Assembly: GCF_001540865.1 (NCBI RefSeq)
Contig: NC_033631.1
Coordinates: 1,540,553-1,604,552 of the forward strand
Origin: Ananas comosus
Taxonomy: Eukaryota > Streptophyta > Magnoliopsida > Poales > Bromeliaceae
Direction: 5' to 3'
DNA length: 64,000 bases
Part shown: positions 21,451 through 33,187 of the stretch, piece after piece
How the letters are laid out: each line of letters begins with the position of its first letter
How positions within the stretch are numbered: position 1 is the stretch's first letter
The notes under the pieces: model-generated
Database searches by the model: none
What the model saw: the letters and a program-made list of their open reading frames with translations, nothing else
Told to the model about the DNA's origin: nothing
Made by a program: the position numbers and the translations under genes

Positions 21451-22344
21451 TGTATTACTAATTGAAGGCCTATACTCTATATGCACATGAGAAAAAAGAT
21501 CTAATTTTTTTAGATTGTAGTGTTTAACATAGTAAAATCTTTTTATCAAAAAATTTGCTTTGATATATCCTATAAAATATATTTGTCACCTAAGAAATGT
21601 TATTGGCTGATATTTTTATGAAAACAAGATAACTTAGCATTTTTTTTATTTGGTACTTTTCTAAAAATCCTAGATGGCCCTTAAATTTTTGTTTGAAACG
21701 TGAAACTAGCCATACAATTAGTGTTTAATTCCAGATAAGCTCTATCATGTCAAACATTTGATTCACAAGTAATATTACACTGCTAAATAATAGTTTTAAA
21801 TATTACAGGAATACAATTATTCCTAACCAACACCATAGCACCGTTCCCGGCTCGACAAACTCATTGGTAATAGTTAGTCAAAGCGAAATTTTTGGATAAG
21901 GAGCTTCAAAATTCTACAGTGAGGAGAGCAAGATCTTCTTGGTATGGTAAAGCTTATTATTTTGCATATTTTTCTGTATTTTTTTTTTCAATTTTGTAGT
22001 ATTGTTTTTCTCTTTATTGANNNNNNNNNNNNNNNNNNNNNNNNNNNNNNNNNNATATATGACATTTGGCTTGCCCTCTAAGGTCATTTATCTTAATTTC
22101 CATAATTTTGGAAGTAAGTGTGTTAATTGAAATGCTAAATTTTTTAGTAAGGAGTATTAGTGTCAACTCTAACTAAATATGAAGTTTAGAACAGTCCATT
22201 ATTTATTTTTATTGTTTGGGCTCAATTTTATAAAGCTAAATATCTCTTTCTACCCTAATGTTTATAGTTGAGACTGAAGTTCTTGTTCTTTATTTTACTT
22301 TTTTTTTTTAACATATGGGTTATAATCATACAGATTGTGATACA
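21451..22344. other. Unassigned DNA with a 34-N gap
   Basis: AT-rich sequence with no recognised gene, and a gap at 22,021-22,054. It leads directly into the transposase exon that follows and may hold the 5' part of that CACTA element, but no CACTA terminus could be picked out. Confidence 0.4.
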
Positions 22345-23111
22345 ATGGACAAAAGTTGGATAAGTAAGCCGAGAAATGATAATGCGTACATTGATGGTGT
22401 TAGAAATTTTATTAAATTTGCTATGGAAAAATCATCGATAAATGGCAAGATCTTATGCCCATGTCGAAAGTGTTACAACAATTCTTCTTTTGTACCAGAA
22501 GTTGTCGAAGAACATTTAGTGTGGAACGGTTTTTTATTAGGTTACAATGTTTGGGTATTTCATGGAGAGTCATTTGTGACATCTTCAAGTGAAATCGAAT
22601 GCACTTCATTTGCTCTAGGGTCTACTAGTGCACAAGAAAGTAGTTCAAGACAAGATGGTCTAGGAGGATTGCTACAAGATGTCTTTGGAATTATGGGTAC
22701 TAATTTGAATAATGAACAAGTAATGAATGAGACTATTCCTAATAATTTAGAAGAATATAATGACGAGGCGTATGCTACCGGATTTCTCGGCGAGCAAAAT
22801 TTTAATGAGAGGTCAATGCAATCATCACCTAGTGAAACAATCCGATATAAAAACTTGGTGAAAGATTGTGATCAAGAATTATATCCAGGTTGTAAAACTT
22901 TTTCCAAGATATCATTCATTCTCCGCTTATTCCACCTCAAATGCTTAAACGGGTGGTCTGGAAAATCCTTTACAATGTTGCTTCAATTATTAAAGGATTC
23001 ATTTCCTGAAGGAACCTCTTTGCCGTCATCTTATTATGAAGCTAAAAAGCTAATAAAAGATTTGGGTCTTGGATATGAGAAGATTCATGTTTGCCCTAAT
23101 GATTGTATGTT
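22345..23111 (+). pseudogene. CACTA TNP2-type transposase, N-terminal half
   Basis: The frame opens at 22,315, but the family usually starts MDKSWI, which is the in-frame ATG at 22,345, so I prefer that start. Residues 1-75 form the transposase-associated domain (PF13963-like): MDKSWISKPR, FAMEKSSINGKILCPCRKCY with its CxxC pair, HLVWNGFLLGY. Further on come YPGCKTFSKISFILRLFHLK and SSYYEAKKLIKDLGLGYEKI, ending in VCPNDCM, a recurrent TNP2 motif. The protein then runs into an n (23,112) and a TA microsatellite, so the catalytic C-terminal half is missing. Whether that is biological or an assembly break is undecidable here. The frame is otherwise uninterrupted for about 250 codons, so the copy is less decayed than the one at 0.7-1.9 kb. 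Confidence 0.85.
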
Positions 23112-23112
23112 N

Positions 23113-23166
<54 letters not shown>
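23113..23166. repeat. (AT)n microsatellite after an n
   Basis: AT dinucleotide run immediately after the single n at 23,112. It probably caused the assembly join that truncates the transposase. Confidence 0.95.
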
Positions 23167-23170
<4 letters not shown>

Positions 23171-23431
23171 GCTGCTGTAGACGTGTGGAATAGAATCCAC
23201 TGCTAAATTCAGATAGACCTCGCAATCTCTACTCGTACCCGTGGATACTTGCAGGTTATATACCGGCAAATTTGCTGATATGGATACTAGTTTTTTCTAC
23301 TGAAAAACTTACGGATAAAACGGATGGATGCCCGTTAAGTTGTGGGCATTTTGGGCAATCTGCGGGCACTCACAAGCACCTGCATATTTTTTTTAATCAA
23401 AAAATATATCATTTTTATGATATTAACTCTA

Positions 23432-23718
23432 TATTATGTGGCGCGTCAATTTGGATTTGTCTAAACCATCCCTACTCCATCCAAATTCTTCACAGCCAAT
23501 ACTGCCCGTAGTCATCCTCCAACACTAGTGAGCATTCCGAGGTATGGTACTCCTTTTTAGTCCTGCAGAATCTTCATGGCCTGAAGACGCACTCCAAGTT
23601 GACGCTGAGCATTGAAGTTTACTGTCCTCATTATGTGGCACGTCAATTTGGATTTGTCTAAGCCATCCCTACTCCATCCAAATTCATCACAGCCAATACT
23701 GCCCGTAGTCATCCTCCT
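23432..23718 (+). repeat. Direct repeat of about 88 bp, period 198
   Basis: The block ATTATGTGGCGCGTCAATTT through GCCCGTAGTCATCCTCC (23,432-23,520) recurs with few differences at 23,630-23,718. The surrounding 23,170-23,970 is unassigned. Confidence 0.85.
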
Positions 23719-23979
23719 ATGAAGAGAGCAGCTGAAGCAGATTGGCTTTCAATTGTGGGGAATGGCCTCAGGTTTTTACCCCTGTGTGTTTTCAGCCGAA
23801 CCGTACGAGGTTAGCCGATCTCCACTTCCAGGGTACCTGAGAGAGCTTTTGTGAGATCATTTTTTCCAAGACCTTGTCTCACTGTCTCCATAACATCCTT
23901 CATACAAAAGCTATTTCTTAATATAGTCCTATATTTCTTTCTTCTTTTGTTTTTTCTCTCTTTAATCTCTTTTGCTTAC

Positions 23980-24660
23980 TTTAGTTGGCATTTCTATGGG
24001 TAAAGAGACTGCACTGGACTATCTGGAACCACAGGATTTAGGCGAGGATTCTGACACGGATCCAAAGGTCTCGCCTCGCCCCTCAGTGGTATATTTCGCC
24101 TCTCATGGTACATCTACCTTTATTGTGTTTGCGGCTTATTTCCATTCTTTTTTTTTTATTCTTTTTAGCCAGCATGTGTTTCCAATCCATCGGCCAGGCT
24201 ACCGGAGAAGCAACCGATTGAATCTGTTTCTTCAGCTCTGCCGCAGTAGAAGTGGCAAAAATTGATTGCTATTAGGATTCGATCTTTTTCTCCTCCTGCA
24301 TCGGTTGAAGGTGTGCCATCTGTGGAGGAGCCGACTGCTGATACTGTACTGTCAGCTCAAACCACTGTTCCAGTCGAGGAAGTACTTGAGTTTGTCCTGA
24401 CAAGGGCCCCTACAGAGCCGATTCCTCCTGAAGAAGACCCTCAACAAGTTTCGTCATCAGTCGAGATAAATTCTCAGCCTATTTTGATTAATTCTCCACC
24501 GAGATAAATCCTTAGTCTATTTTGATTCATTCTCCTTCGTCTTCTCGCTCTTCAACCGGATCACCTATGTTATCCTCATCGATGAGCTGAAGGAGACGAC
24601 CTCCGATAAAGCACTGACAAAGATCTCGTGTGCTCGATTCACCTCAGCACTCGAAAAGGC
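23980..24660 (+). pseudogene. Fragment of a Tat-type antisense ORF (copy on plus strand)
   Basis: Encodes SDTDPKVSPRPS, an 80-bp intron (24,089-24,168, GTATAT...TTTTTAG), then, in the part open from 24,262, VEEPTADTVLSAQ, VLTRAPTEPIPPEEDPQQVS. The same peptide pattern, in the same order and with an intron at the equivalent place, is found on the minus strand at 41.0-41.45 kb, where it lies antisense inside the Tat retrotransposon. A stop before the last part and the loss of the rest make this a relic, probably of a second Tat element in opposite orientation. The function of the encoded protein is not known to me. Confidence 0.5.
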
Positions 24661-25131
24661 CACTACAACAAAAACTTTTAAATATCGGTACAGGTGAAAA
24701 AAAGTTATGCTGGCTAAATTACTAACACTTTCTAAAAGTGTTGCTATATATGGGGTCCTATATGTATAGCTGTCTTGATGTTTGGCACCCACTCTTTCAG
24801 CGACATGTGGTGGAGGGACACATGGCGATCATAGCCCTCTACGGTCCTTGCGAGATTCTTGCAGCCGAACTCAAGCTGCCGGAACTCAACCTCGTCAGCT
24901 GCTGCGGCAGAGGAGAAGGGAAGATGGTGAACAATTTTTTTTTTCTTTTCTATTTGTAATCGGGCTGAGTAGGCTGGATAGGGTTGGTTGAGTAGAGAAA
25001 CTTTTTATTTTTTATTGGATTGACTTTATATTTAGGCTTTAGTAGATTTTTTAAAAAAGTTTGGCATAAATGGGACATTTACACAAAAGTGTCCCAAAAC
25101 TGTGTCCCTATAACCTAATTCTGTTGTAATG
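24661..25131 (+). mobile_element. Miniature CACTA element, copy 3 (decayed end)
   Basis: Starts CACTACAACAAAAACTTT and ends CTAATTCTGTTGTAATG, where GTAATG replaces GTAGTG. Interior motifs match copies 1 and 2. The flanking triplets (GGC and TAT) do not match, so the target site was altered or the two flanks no longer correspond. Confidence 0.75.
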
Positions 25132-25277
25132 TATAATCATGTAAACTTTATTAATTTTGTATCGCGAAAATTTGGGATGATAAAATACTTTTATATAATG
25201 TAATTTATGCAGTTTAAAATTTTATATTTTTATTATATATTGTGATATTTCAAATAACAAGTTATGTTATGTTTTTA

Positions 25278-25282
<5 letters not shown>

Positions 25283-25371
<89 letters not shown>
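25283..25371. repeat. (AT)n(TG)n compound microsatellite
   Basis: About 36 bp of AT repeat followed by about 52 bp of TG repeat, between the CACTA copy and the Tat LTR. Confidence 0.95.
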
Positions 25372-25374
<3 letters not shown>

Positions 25375-25480
25375 ACATTTGGAAAGTATAGGAGCAAAAA
25401 ATTTAAAAAAAAAACTCACGGGTAACTCACATACCTGCCTCGCCATGGGTAAAAATATTGACTACGCAAAAATTTACGAG

Positions 25481-26183
25481 TGTTGGCGCCAACAATAGCG
25501 CCACATGGTAGAGCAACTTGAGCCACGTGAGCAAAGTGACAGGAGTGAGAGATAAAGTGAGACATTGTCCACTCAGAGTTGGAAGCCGTATGCCTAAAAC
25601 AGAAAGGCGGTTTAGGCGGGATGCGGTTGAAGACGTGGAGGAAGGAGTTCATGGCCAGCAAGAAATCGGCCGAAGCATAATCCAATAAAATAGGGACGTC
25701 GCCGAATAAACCTCCATGACGGGATTAACTCAATAACGGCAAGCACGATTATAAATAAGAAAAAGTGCGCTTATAAGAGGGGTCATTCACACGAGTAAGA
25801 GACCATAACAAATTTCAATTTCTTTCTTTTTGGCATTTACTGCTTTCCTAGGAGTTAGTTTTAGTAGTCAGTAGATTTTCTTGTTAGTTGTAATAGATTT
25901 TCTTGTGGTGGAGTAGGGTTATGAGTAGAGTTTATCTCTGTAAAAACTTTTGTACCTCTATTTTGTCCGTTTTTCGATAAATATAAGCCACTCAATTCAT
26001 TCAGCTGAGTTTGTAAATAGTTGCAAAAGAATTCGGTTGAGCCGATCTCTCCTTAACCGAATCGCTTGATTTATCAGTGGTGCACTCGAGGGTAATCTTA
26101 GGAGCTGATTCACATTTCGAGGACGAATTTGACCTGGTCAACGCTTTGATCCGGTCTGTGTAGCTCCGCATTCAGTTAGCACA
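25481..26183 (+). mobile_element. Tat-type Ty3/gypsy element: 5' LTR and primer-binding site
   Basis: Proposed 5' LTR of the element that fills 25.5 to about 45.75 kb. It begins with the palindrome TGTTGGCGCCAACA and ends TTAGCACA, about 700 bp. A TATA-like TTATAAATAAG lies at about 25,750 and an AATAAA-like GATAAATATAAG near 25,977. Eight bases downstream, TGGCACGCCTAGTGGGAC (26,192-26,209) fits a primer-binding site because it starts TGG. No 3' LTR copy was found in the window, so the boundaries rest on TG...CA, the PBS and position, not on a repeat pair. Confidence 0.55.
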
Positions 26184-26237
26184 GTAATTTTTGGCACGCC
26201 TAGTGGGACACACTCAGGTACATCCAATCTCTCTCAA

Positions 26238-28700
26238 ATGGCTAACGACAACACAATGAACCTCTGAAATAAGACCGCTCCCAGGCCCTTAGGGAATGAC
26301 CAAGTCGGTAGTGCCAAAAATACAAATGAGCATCAGGCGATGCTGCAGTCAGAAGGTGAGAGTAGTGGGCACTCGGCTCATTAAGAGTCGAGCCTAACAC
26401 AGGCACTCGAAAAAATAACCCGAGTCCTGTAGTTTCTGGATCAGAATAGTCTCCGGAGTACCGCCTGTTTAGATGTGATGCTGGCTGCTATCACGGTCTC
26501 CAACGAAAACATTACTCGTATTAGGCAATTGTTCGCTGGCAGGCCACTAAGCAACCATATGGGGGTCCACAAGGACTCCTAGCCTTGCCGGTGCAACAAA
26601 AACTTGTTGCGCTGGCAGGCCTGTAGACACAACCCCAGATAGCACCTTTTCATGTTGACCATCAGCCGACAAATGTAAACGTCGGCCAGCAACCGAAGAT
26701 AGTATGGAGTTTACCCTTGCCACCTCCCTTACCTACCTATCAACCCCAAAACGAGGGTGTGAGGGCTGGAGGCCAAGGCCCTAACGCAGCGCAGGGATTT
26801 AACCCTGCAGTGCAAAACTACGTACCACCTCTAGAGATGAACGAAATTCTGGCCCCTGCTCCTGCCCTTGGAACAGGGAACAAATGCTTAAATAGAGGAG
26901 GCAATCCGAAATACGTTTGGTGTAGGGGCAAGGCCGGTGATGCGGCCTGTATTCAGGTCCCCATAGCCAGCTAATATTGATGCGGAACATTCGTATTCGG
27001 CAAATTGGAAGATGCAGAAGTTCGACAAATTTTCGAGCAAAGAGACTGAGAATACAATAGAGCATGTCGCTCGATTCACAACCTAATTTACAGAAGTGGC
27101 CGCTAACCCATTCTTAAAACTTTGCTTGTTTAAAACGTCGTTAACCAAGATGGCGTTTACATGGTGCACGAGCTTACCTGCCAAGATTGGGACGAATTGG
27201 AGCGTAAATTTCATGAGCAATTCTATAGATCAGAATTTGGATCAACGGTAGCCGATCTAGCGTTGTACAGACAGAAGTCGTGACAAACGGTTGAAGAGTA
27301 CTTGAATCATTTCAAAACGGCCAGAAACTAGTGCTTTGTGAGTATGCCAGAATCTGAATTCACCAAAATGGCATTTAATGTTCTGTATTTTAAAATAGGG
27401 TTAATTTCATACAAGTCTCTGCAGATATAGTGAATTACAAATATATACCTACAAAGTTCAACTTTTATATGTAGTCCTTGCAAAAGTCATGATGTTTTCA
27501 AATATATCCCTATCGGTAGGATCTGTTAAAAAAAATTAGTTAACCATAGGTAAAATACTTAACCCTAGTTAGCTAATAAGGTGAATTAACCTTTTTACCC
27601 CTCTTCAATTAACAGTTGGCCAACTTTTGGTGGGATATATTTGTAATGGCAAAAAGTTCATTTCACTTATTAAATAAACAACGCTTTAATGGTAATAACC
27701 TAGAGGGACATATTTGAAAATATTAAGACTTTTGCAGGGACAACATATGAAAGGTGAACTTTATAGGGATATATTCACAATTACTATGTTTGTAGGGACT
27801 TGTATAAAATAAACCCTTTAAAATAAAGGACCATTTCGAAGATAAGTATTTTTCTAAACTGTTTGATCTGGGTGTTCGGGTCGTCCAATATAAGCAATTT
27901 AGAAAGGAAAATAGGGGTGATCGGCCGTGTTGGAGTCGAAACAAAGAATGGAACAGGAGAAAAGAGAAAAACCTCTCTTTCATTGAAGAGGGATCAGCTC
28001 GAGATGAGTCGAATACCTCTAGTGAGTCTGAGGACTCGGCTGATGAAGCTGATGTATACGTGGCTGAGATGGTAAAGAACCGCTAGCCTTACAAGTGTAC
28101 AATATTTAGGCCAACTAAAGCTATAAAGCATGAATTGCTATATACATGTATTCATTTGATGTGACCAAAACTAACTAGATATTTGATCGATTGTATAAGG
28201 ACGGAAGGATCAAGCTCATGTTGTCTTCTAGGGTGGAATTGAAGAAAAAAAATATTAGAAGTGGCACCATTCATGGAGCAACATGACTAGTGATTGCACA
28301 ACCTTTAAGAGGCAAATACAAAAGAACATAAAAAAAAGTCGGCTGATTTTTGCCGACCAAAAAAATAAGGATAAAATGAAAATTAACCAAAACCCCTTTC
28401 CTACACAGGTTAACATTGTGGACGTCAAAGGAAAGAAGCCACTTCAGGAGGACAAATTTCAGGAAGACGTGGTTAAGATGAGAAGAATGCTTCGGCTCTG
28501 CATAAGGTGTAAGGCCGAAATGACACTCCAGGACTGGAAAGTTATCATACGTGAAAAGAAGGCGTATGGGGAATGGAAGGAGTTCATGGCCTTGCCTGAG
28601 GAATAGGAAGATATATCCGAGGCCATCGGTCTTCCGGATGAATGGAGGAGGCCTCCAATGACTCCGAAGAAGAAGTGAACTCCAGGAAGGACTGGAAGGA
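26238..28700 (+). pseudogene. Tat element gag region (decayed, split by a MITE)
   Basis: A leader ATG at 26,238 is followed by stops. The conserved retrotransposon gag segment (PF03732-like) lies at about 27,030-27,390: WDELERKFHEQFYRSEFGST, then TVEEYLNHFKTARN with stops where tryptophan or glutamine is expected. It resumes after a 419-bp insertion with DHFEDKYFSKLFDL. From 28,160 to 28,450 come sequences typical of the Tat gag tail (SDCTTFKRQIQKNIKKSRL, INQNPFPTQVNIVDVKGKKP). In the intact element Gag forms the cytoplasmic virus-like particle. Here nonsense changes, frameshifts and the insertion rule out function. Confidence 0.7.
27398..27816. mobile_element. MITE with 9-bp target-site duplication, inserted in gag
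   Basis: A 419-bp element with inverted ends GGGTTAATTTCATACAAGTC (left) and GGGTTTATTTTATACAAGTC (right, reverse complement). It is flanked by the identical 9-mer TTTAAAATA at 27,389-27,397 and 27,817-27,825. A 9-bp duplication points to a Mutator-like mobilising enzyme. Removing it restores continuity of the gag reading from NVLYFK to DHFEDKYF, confirming the insertion. Confidence 0.88.
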
Positions 28701-29599
28701 CCCATCGATCCGAAAGGTCATGAACGAGTACTATCAGATGAAAGAGAGGACTAGCCAAGAGGGTTATCCAAGAAAACCTTTCGACACTTAGCGAAGGAAC
28801 CAGGGGTGTCAGCCCACATGGCACTAGCACCTACAGTCGAGACCCGAGCCAGAATTTGAAGGAATGACTGAGAGAGATGTAGAAATCCTCGGTCGGAGAC
28901 TAATGAATGAGCTCGGCATCCAACCATGGCCAATACTGTGGGAAAGAGGAGAGAGCCTGCAGGAATACCTCAAAATGGTGATGACGCCAGCAAACATGCC
29001 AACTAAGCAGTGGTTAACGGCAAGGGCGTCGGTGAGGTAGTATAGGCCGGTTCTGATGAAGACACAAAAATGGGCAGCAATAGAGGGTGCAGGTCGAGAT
29101 GAGACACGACTAGGAGAAAGTGAAAGGAATGAAGCCGAATATGTTGAAACAGTCTGCTCAACGGTTGCCTCCTCGGCCTATAAAGAATGATGATGAGGCG
29201 GGCAGCTCAAATCCCTTGCCATGGCCGAAATCCTAGTAGAGCAGTCGACTGCGGAAAAGCCGATGAAGAATGTCACGTGCAAAGAGCTGAAGGAGAATAT
29301 CGTTTCTCTTGAGACTATCATCAAATGAGAGCGATGCCATCCAAGTAGAGAGAGGTTAGGCTAGAGAGTGAATCTTCAGCCGAAGTGGCAAAAGGGTCTG
29401 ATGAGGAAAAAGAGAGGACCGGAGAAGTTGCAGTCGAAGGAAATTCGGCTGACATGGGCATGGTGTAAGCGCTGCCATGCTCGTTCTAGGTAGAGTCAGA
29501 AAAGTTTGAGGAGCAGCCTCAATATGAAGAGGAGCTAGCAGTGGCCTAGCTCCAGCTTGAGGACTTCAAAGTGGATGATGCAGTGTTGTTTAAAAAGCA

Positions 29600-29965
29600 T
29601 CGGCCCTGCAAAACAGGTTTGTCAGGCCTTTGTACATTAGGGCTTTAATAGAGGGACGACCTATTGACCGAGTAATGATAGACAACGAGGCTGTAGTGAA
29701 CGTTATGCCAACTTCGTTTCTCAAGAAACTGCGCAAAAATGAAGATGAGCTCAAGCCCACCAACACAATCATGACTGACTTCATGGAAAGCGGTCAGCAG
29801 GCATGGGGAGTACTGACAACCAAACTGACAGTTGGATCCAAGACTCTCTGGATGGCCTTCTTCATAGTGAATGCCAATAGCCACGACAATCTACTACTGG
29901 GGTGTGATTGGATCCACGCCAACGAATGTGTACCCTCGACTCTCCACGAGAAGCTTTTCTAGTGG
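29600..29965 (+). pseudogene. Tat element aspartic protease region
   Basis: An open stretch of about 110 codons encoding ALIEGRPIDRVMIDNEAVVN, then TNTIMTDFMES, LTVGSKTLWMAFFIV and LLLGCDWIHANECVPS, the ordered blocks of a plant Ty3/gypsy retropepsin. The usual active-site triad around IDGG/IDSG appears as IDNE, so the catalytic loop is altered. It lies between gag and RT as expected. Stops on both sides show that the polyprotein is broken. Confidence 0.75.
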
Positions 29966-30160
29966 ATTGGGGATCGCATTAAGAAAATCGTGGCCAAAGA
30001 AGCCTCAGTTGGTGGATGTGAACATAGGGCGCATCAGCCATTTGAATTAGGCTGAAGCAGACCCGGACCAGATCTCATTTATCGGGTCAGCAAAGACGGA
30101 GTATAGCTGGTACTCCAAAAAGAAAACAGAAGTACTAGCAGCCGCCGAAGAGTCGTCGGC

Positions 30161-31186
30161 TTGGCTAAAATGGAATGTCAGGAGTTAAGAGCCAAGGCTC
30201 TGAGGGAGCTTCCGGATAAAATGCTGACCAAGGGAGTCGGCCACTTCAAGGATTTGGCCATTGCGACCGATGAAAAAACCATAGCAAATGGTTTGGCTCA
30301 AAGGGCCGTTGGTAGGGAAAAAGGGCAGCCGGAAGATTCGGTCGTTAGGGCCGGGAATGGCAGGCCAAATGAAACAATGGCATCGGCTGGCAAGGCCAAC
30401 AGGCTGGAGAAAGAAGAAGAATCGACCACAGGGATCCAAGCCAAAGTAGGTTTTATGAAAGAATCACCAATCAAGATTGGGGAGAAGACGTTGGAGACTC
30501 AAGACCCGCTGATCGAGATGAATTTAGGGTCGGACGAAGATAAGCGACCAACCTTCATTAGTGGAAAACTTTTGGCACGACAACAAGGGGAGTTGATCGA
30601 GCTACTGAGGGGATATAAGGATTGTTTCATTTGGAGTTACAAAAAAATGCCGGGACTTAGCTGAAAGATTGTAGAACATAGGCACCCTATAAAAAAAGAA
30701 TTCGGCCTTATAAATAGCTAACTAGTAGGTTTGAGCCGAATATTGAAAATCTTTTGAAAGCCAATTTTATTAGAGCGGCTCGCTATGTCGACTGAGTGTC
30801 CAACATTATTCTAGTGCGTAAGAAAAAAGGCAAATTTAGGGGTTGTATTGATTTTAGAAATTTGAACACGGTTACGCTTAAGGACGAATACCCTATGCCT
30901 ATAGTTGATATGCTGGTAGACGCAGTAGCCGATCATGAAATCCTATCCTTTATGGGTCGTCACGCTGGCTACAATATAGCCGAAAAAGATGTATTGAAAA
31001 CGGCTTTTAGATGTCCGAGGTCCAATGGGACTTTTGAATGGATAGTGATGTCCTTCGAATTAAAGAATATTGAGGCCACTTACCAGTGAGCAATGAATTT
31101 TATCTTTCATGATCTGATCAATAAAATTTTAGAAATTTACATCAACGATATCGTAGTGAAATCCAAATCTCAGACCGATCACTAGG
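30161..31186 (+). pseudogene. Tat element reverse transcriptase, 5' part
   Basis: A linker (30,161-30,530) leads into the RT entry motif RPTFISGKLLARQQGELIEL and DCFIWSYKKMPGLS. RT blocks follow: NIILVRKKKGKFRGCIDFRN, EYPMPIVDMLVDAV, GYNIAEKDVLKTAFRCP, and the active-site box as YINDIVVKS, where family members have two aspartates (YxDD), so one catalytic Asp is Asn here. Stops occur before and after these blocks. The domain is cut at QTDH by a 2.0-kb LTR insertion and continues at 33,188. Confidence 0.8.
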
Positions 31187-33187
31187 TATAGTGTCCCTGG
31201 TGTTTTGCAGCTTGTGTGATCTCAGCATCTGAGGCTTGTCGACATGTCTGGAGAGTGTCGTGACAAGTTGGAGTCGTTTTGGTGCGAAATGGACGTAAAA
31301 CGGACTCAACACGATGCGAGAGTGGAGTTCTGACACTGAAATCTGCAAAGTGCAGGATTTCAGTGTTGAGTACCGATACCGGGGAGGAGTACCGATACCC
31401 CAGTAGATTTAAGAATTGGATTCTCTCAGGTTTACGCGTATTTGATGCTGAGTACCGGTACTGACTTATCGAGTACCGGTTTCGAGCGCAGGTACCGGTG
31501 CTACATCGGGCTGGTACCGGTACCCAACGTGTGAGACTGCAGGTTGAGGACCCGAGTACCGGTATTCAAGTTAAGTACCGGTACTCTAGCTGAAAATTTG
31601 AGTAGGTGAGGGGCAGTTTGGTCTTTTAAAGTGTCATTCATTCCAACTTTTCCCCAGCCTATTTATTTACATGTAGGGTGTTTAGAGAGGGGCTACTGTT
31701 TCTTTTCCTTTCTCTCTCTAGCTGGTGGACACCGTGTGTAGGGGAGGTCGAGGCTCGAGCTTGTTCGGATTCGACGTTACTCCGGAGGACCGTTCGGACG
31801 CGTTGGTGTCGCGATTGCGCCGTTGGAGGTTGGGCGAGCACATGGGTTCCTTCCTATCGACTTCTAGCCGACGTTGGCCGAGCGATCGAGGTGGGTTGAT
31901 ATTTACCGAAATCGTCGGATTTCCTCCTAAGTCGTCGTGTTGACAGCATGTAGTTTTTTTGGTTTTGGTTATCATGTTGTAGCTCAAATTCAAGAAATTG
32001 CATTTTAAATGAAAACTGAGTTATGGAGTATGATCTAGAAATTTAGCCCAATTTATATGCTGAAATTGGAATTGACTTAGGAGAAAACTAGTAACCCTAC
32101 ACTGTCATTTTCTGAAAAGTTACCAAATTTAGCTTTAGAAACTGTTATTAATTTGTATCACCGCTGTTAGTGCGAGGTGGATACCCAGATTAGTGTAGAA
32201 TGAGTTTACGCTTGAGCTGGGAGGCCGAGCTCATTTTGCAGTAGAGTGTAGACTGTTTTGTACTGTCGGGTGCCGTCGTGGTTGACGGTGGATCCAGATT
32301 TCTATATCTTGCATTAGATTGTGCCAAGGGCACGTGAGCTTTGGTTGTTAGACCAAATAGACCCATTTGCATTGACTACAGCCTGTGAGGGCTTGATTGA
32401 GCTCGGCAGAGACACGCTTGCATACTCGGTTGGGTCGCACCCACGAGTGTCATTCCGGAGTCTGGCTACCTTGCTTTGCGTTGATGTCATAATAGTCCGA
32501 TTTAGACCTCGCTCTCCACTGGCCGCACTCGGGGTGGTGTATGGTGTAGCTTAGACCGGCAGGACGGGTGTATCACAGTCCCTAATGAGATTGGGTAAGT
32601 GTGATGCATTTTCATATCTACAGATAGCCTATGTTGGTTAGTGATAGTATAGTGGCATGTAGCTGTAGAGTTTTTCCAACTTTCTTTAATATCCTTTGCA
32701 CTTATTTCTGTAGACTTAGTGGGTGAGCTGTTGAGATCTGTGGCGGTACCCACTGAGGACTACTTCATTTTGCAGTAGTTCTCACACCCAGTTGTTGACA
32801 CCTTTTTGCAGAGCCTTCGTCTGCGGCTGCCACTGTTGCTGATTCCGACCGCGGGAAGGGAGTCGCGAGCTAGATCCCTACCAGTCGTGTCGCCGTACTA
32901 GAGGAGTACCCTACACAGGTATTTTTGGGGTGTTTCAGTTCATGTACATACCTTATGTTTGGTTTACTCGCTGGAGCGAAGGTTGGTGTTGGTTCGGAGA
33001 TTTTGTATGTATTATGAACCTTATGTTTTGTAATTATTCATATTTTCAGTTTAGTAGCTCTTACATTCTGGTTGTAGCTACGATTTGATTACAGGTACAG
33101 CTATCGCTTCGTATACATAAAAAAATTTTATGTATACGGCGAGTCCGTTGGCGCGCCCGGGAAAACGTGGTAATCCGGGGCGTGACA
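31187..33187 (+). mobile_element. Solo LTR, family B, inserted in RT
   Basis: A 2,001-bp segment starting TATAGTGTCCCTGG (TG degraded to TA) and ending TCCGGGGCGTGACA. Target duplications are CTAGG (31,182-31,186) and CCGGG (33,188-33,192); they differ by the two transitions expected from deamination of a methylated CpG. Joining the flanks gives an uninterrupted RT reading QTDHRANLRL. Plus orientation is inferred from a GTACCGGTAC-rich U3 (31,369-31,585), a TATA-like CTATTTATTTAC (31,660), a pyrimidine-rich leader (about 31,695) and a stem-loop near the 3' end (33,111-33,137). It has no internal retroelement genes. Confidence 0.82.
31659..31670 (+). promoter_or_regulatory. TATA-like box of family B LTR
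   Basis: CTATTTATTTAC lies just downstream of the repeated GTACCGGTAC motifs and upstream of a CT-rich leader, the arrangement expected for an LTR promoter. Positional inference only. Confidence 0.4.

Noticed and set aside
31187..33187. CACTA or Helitron interpretation (CACTAGG at one junction, TCACGCC at the other)
   Set aside because: The CACTA bases belong to the host plus the mutated duplication, there is no inverted TAGTG end, and the A|T rule fails. The 5-bp duplication and comparison with the 8,175 copy support an LTR.
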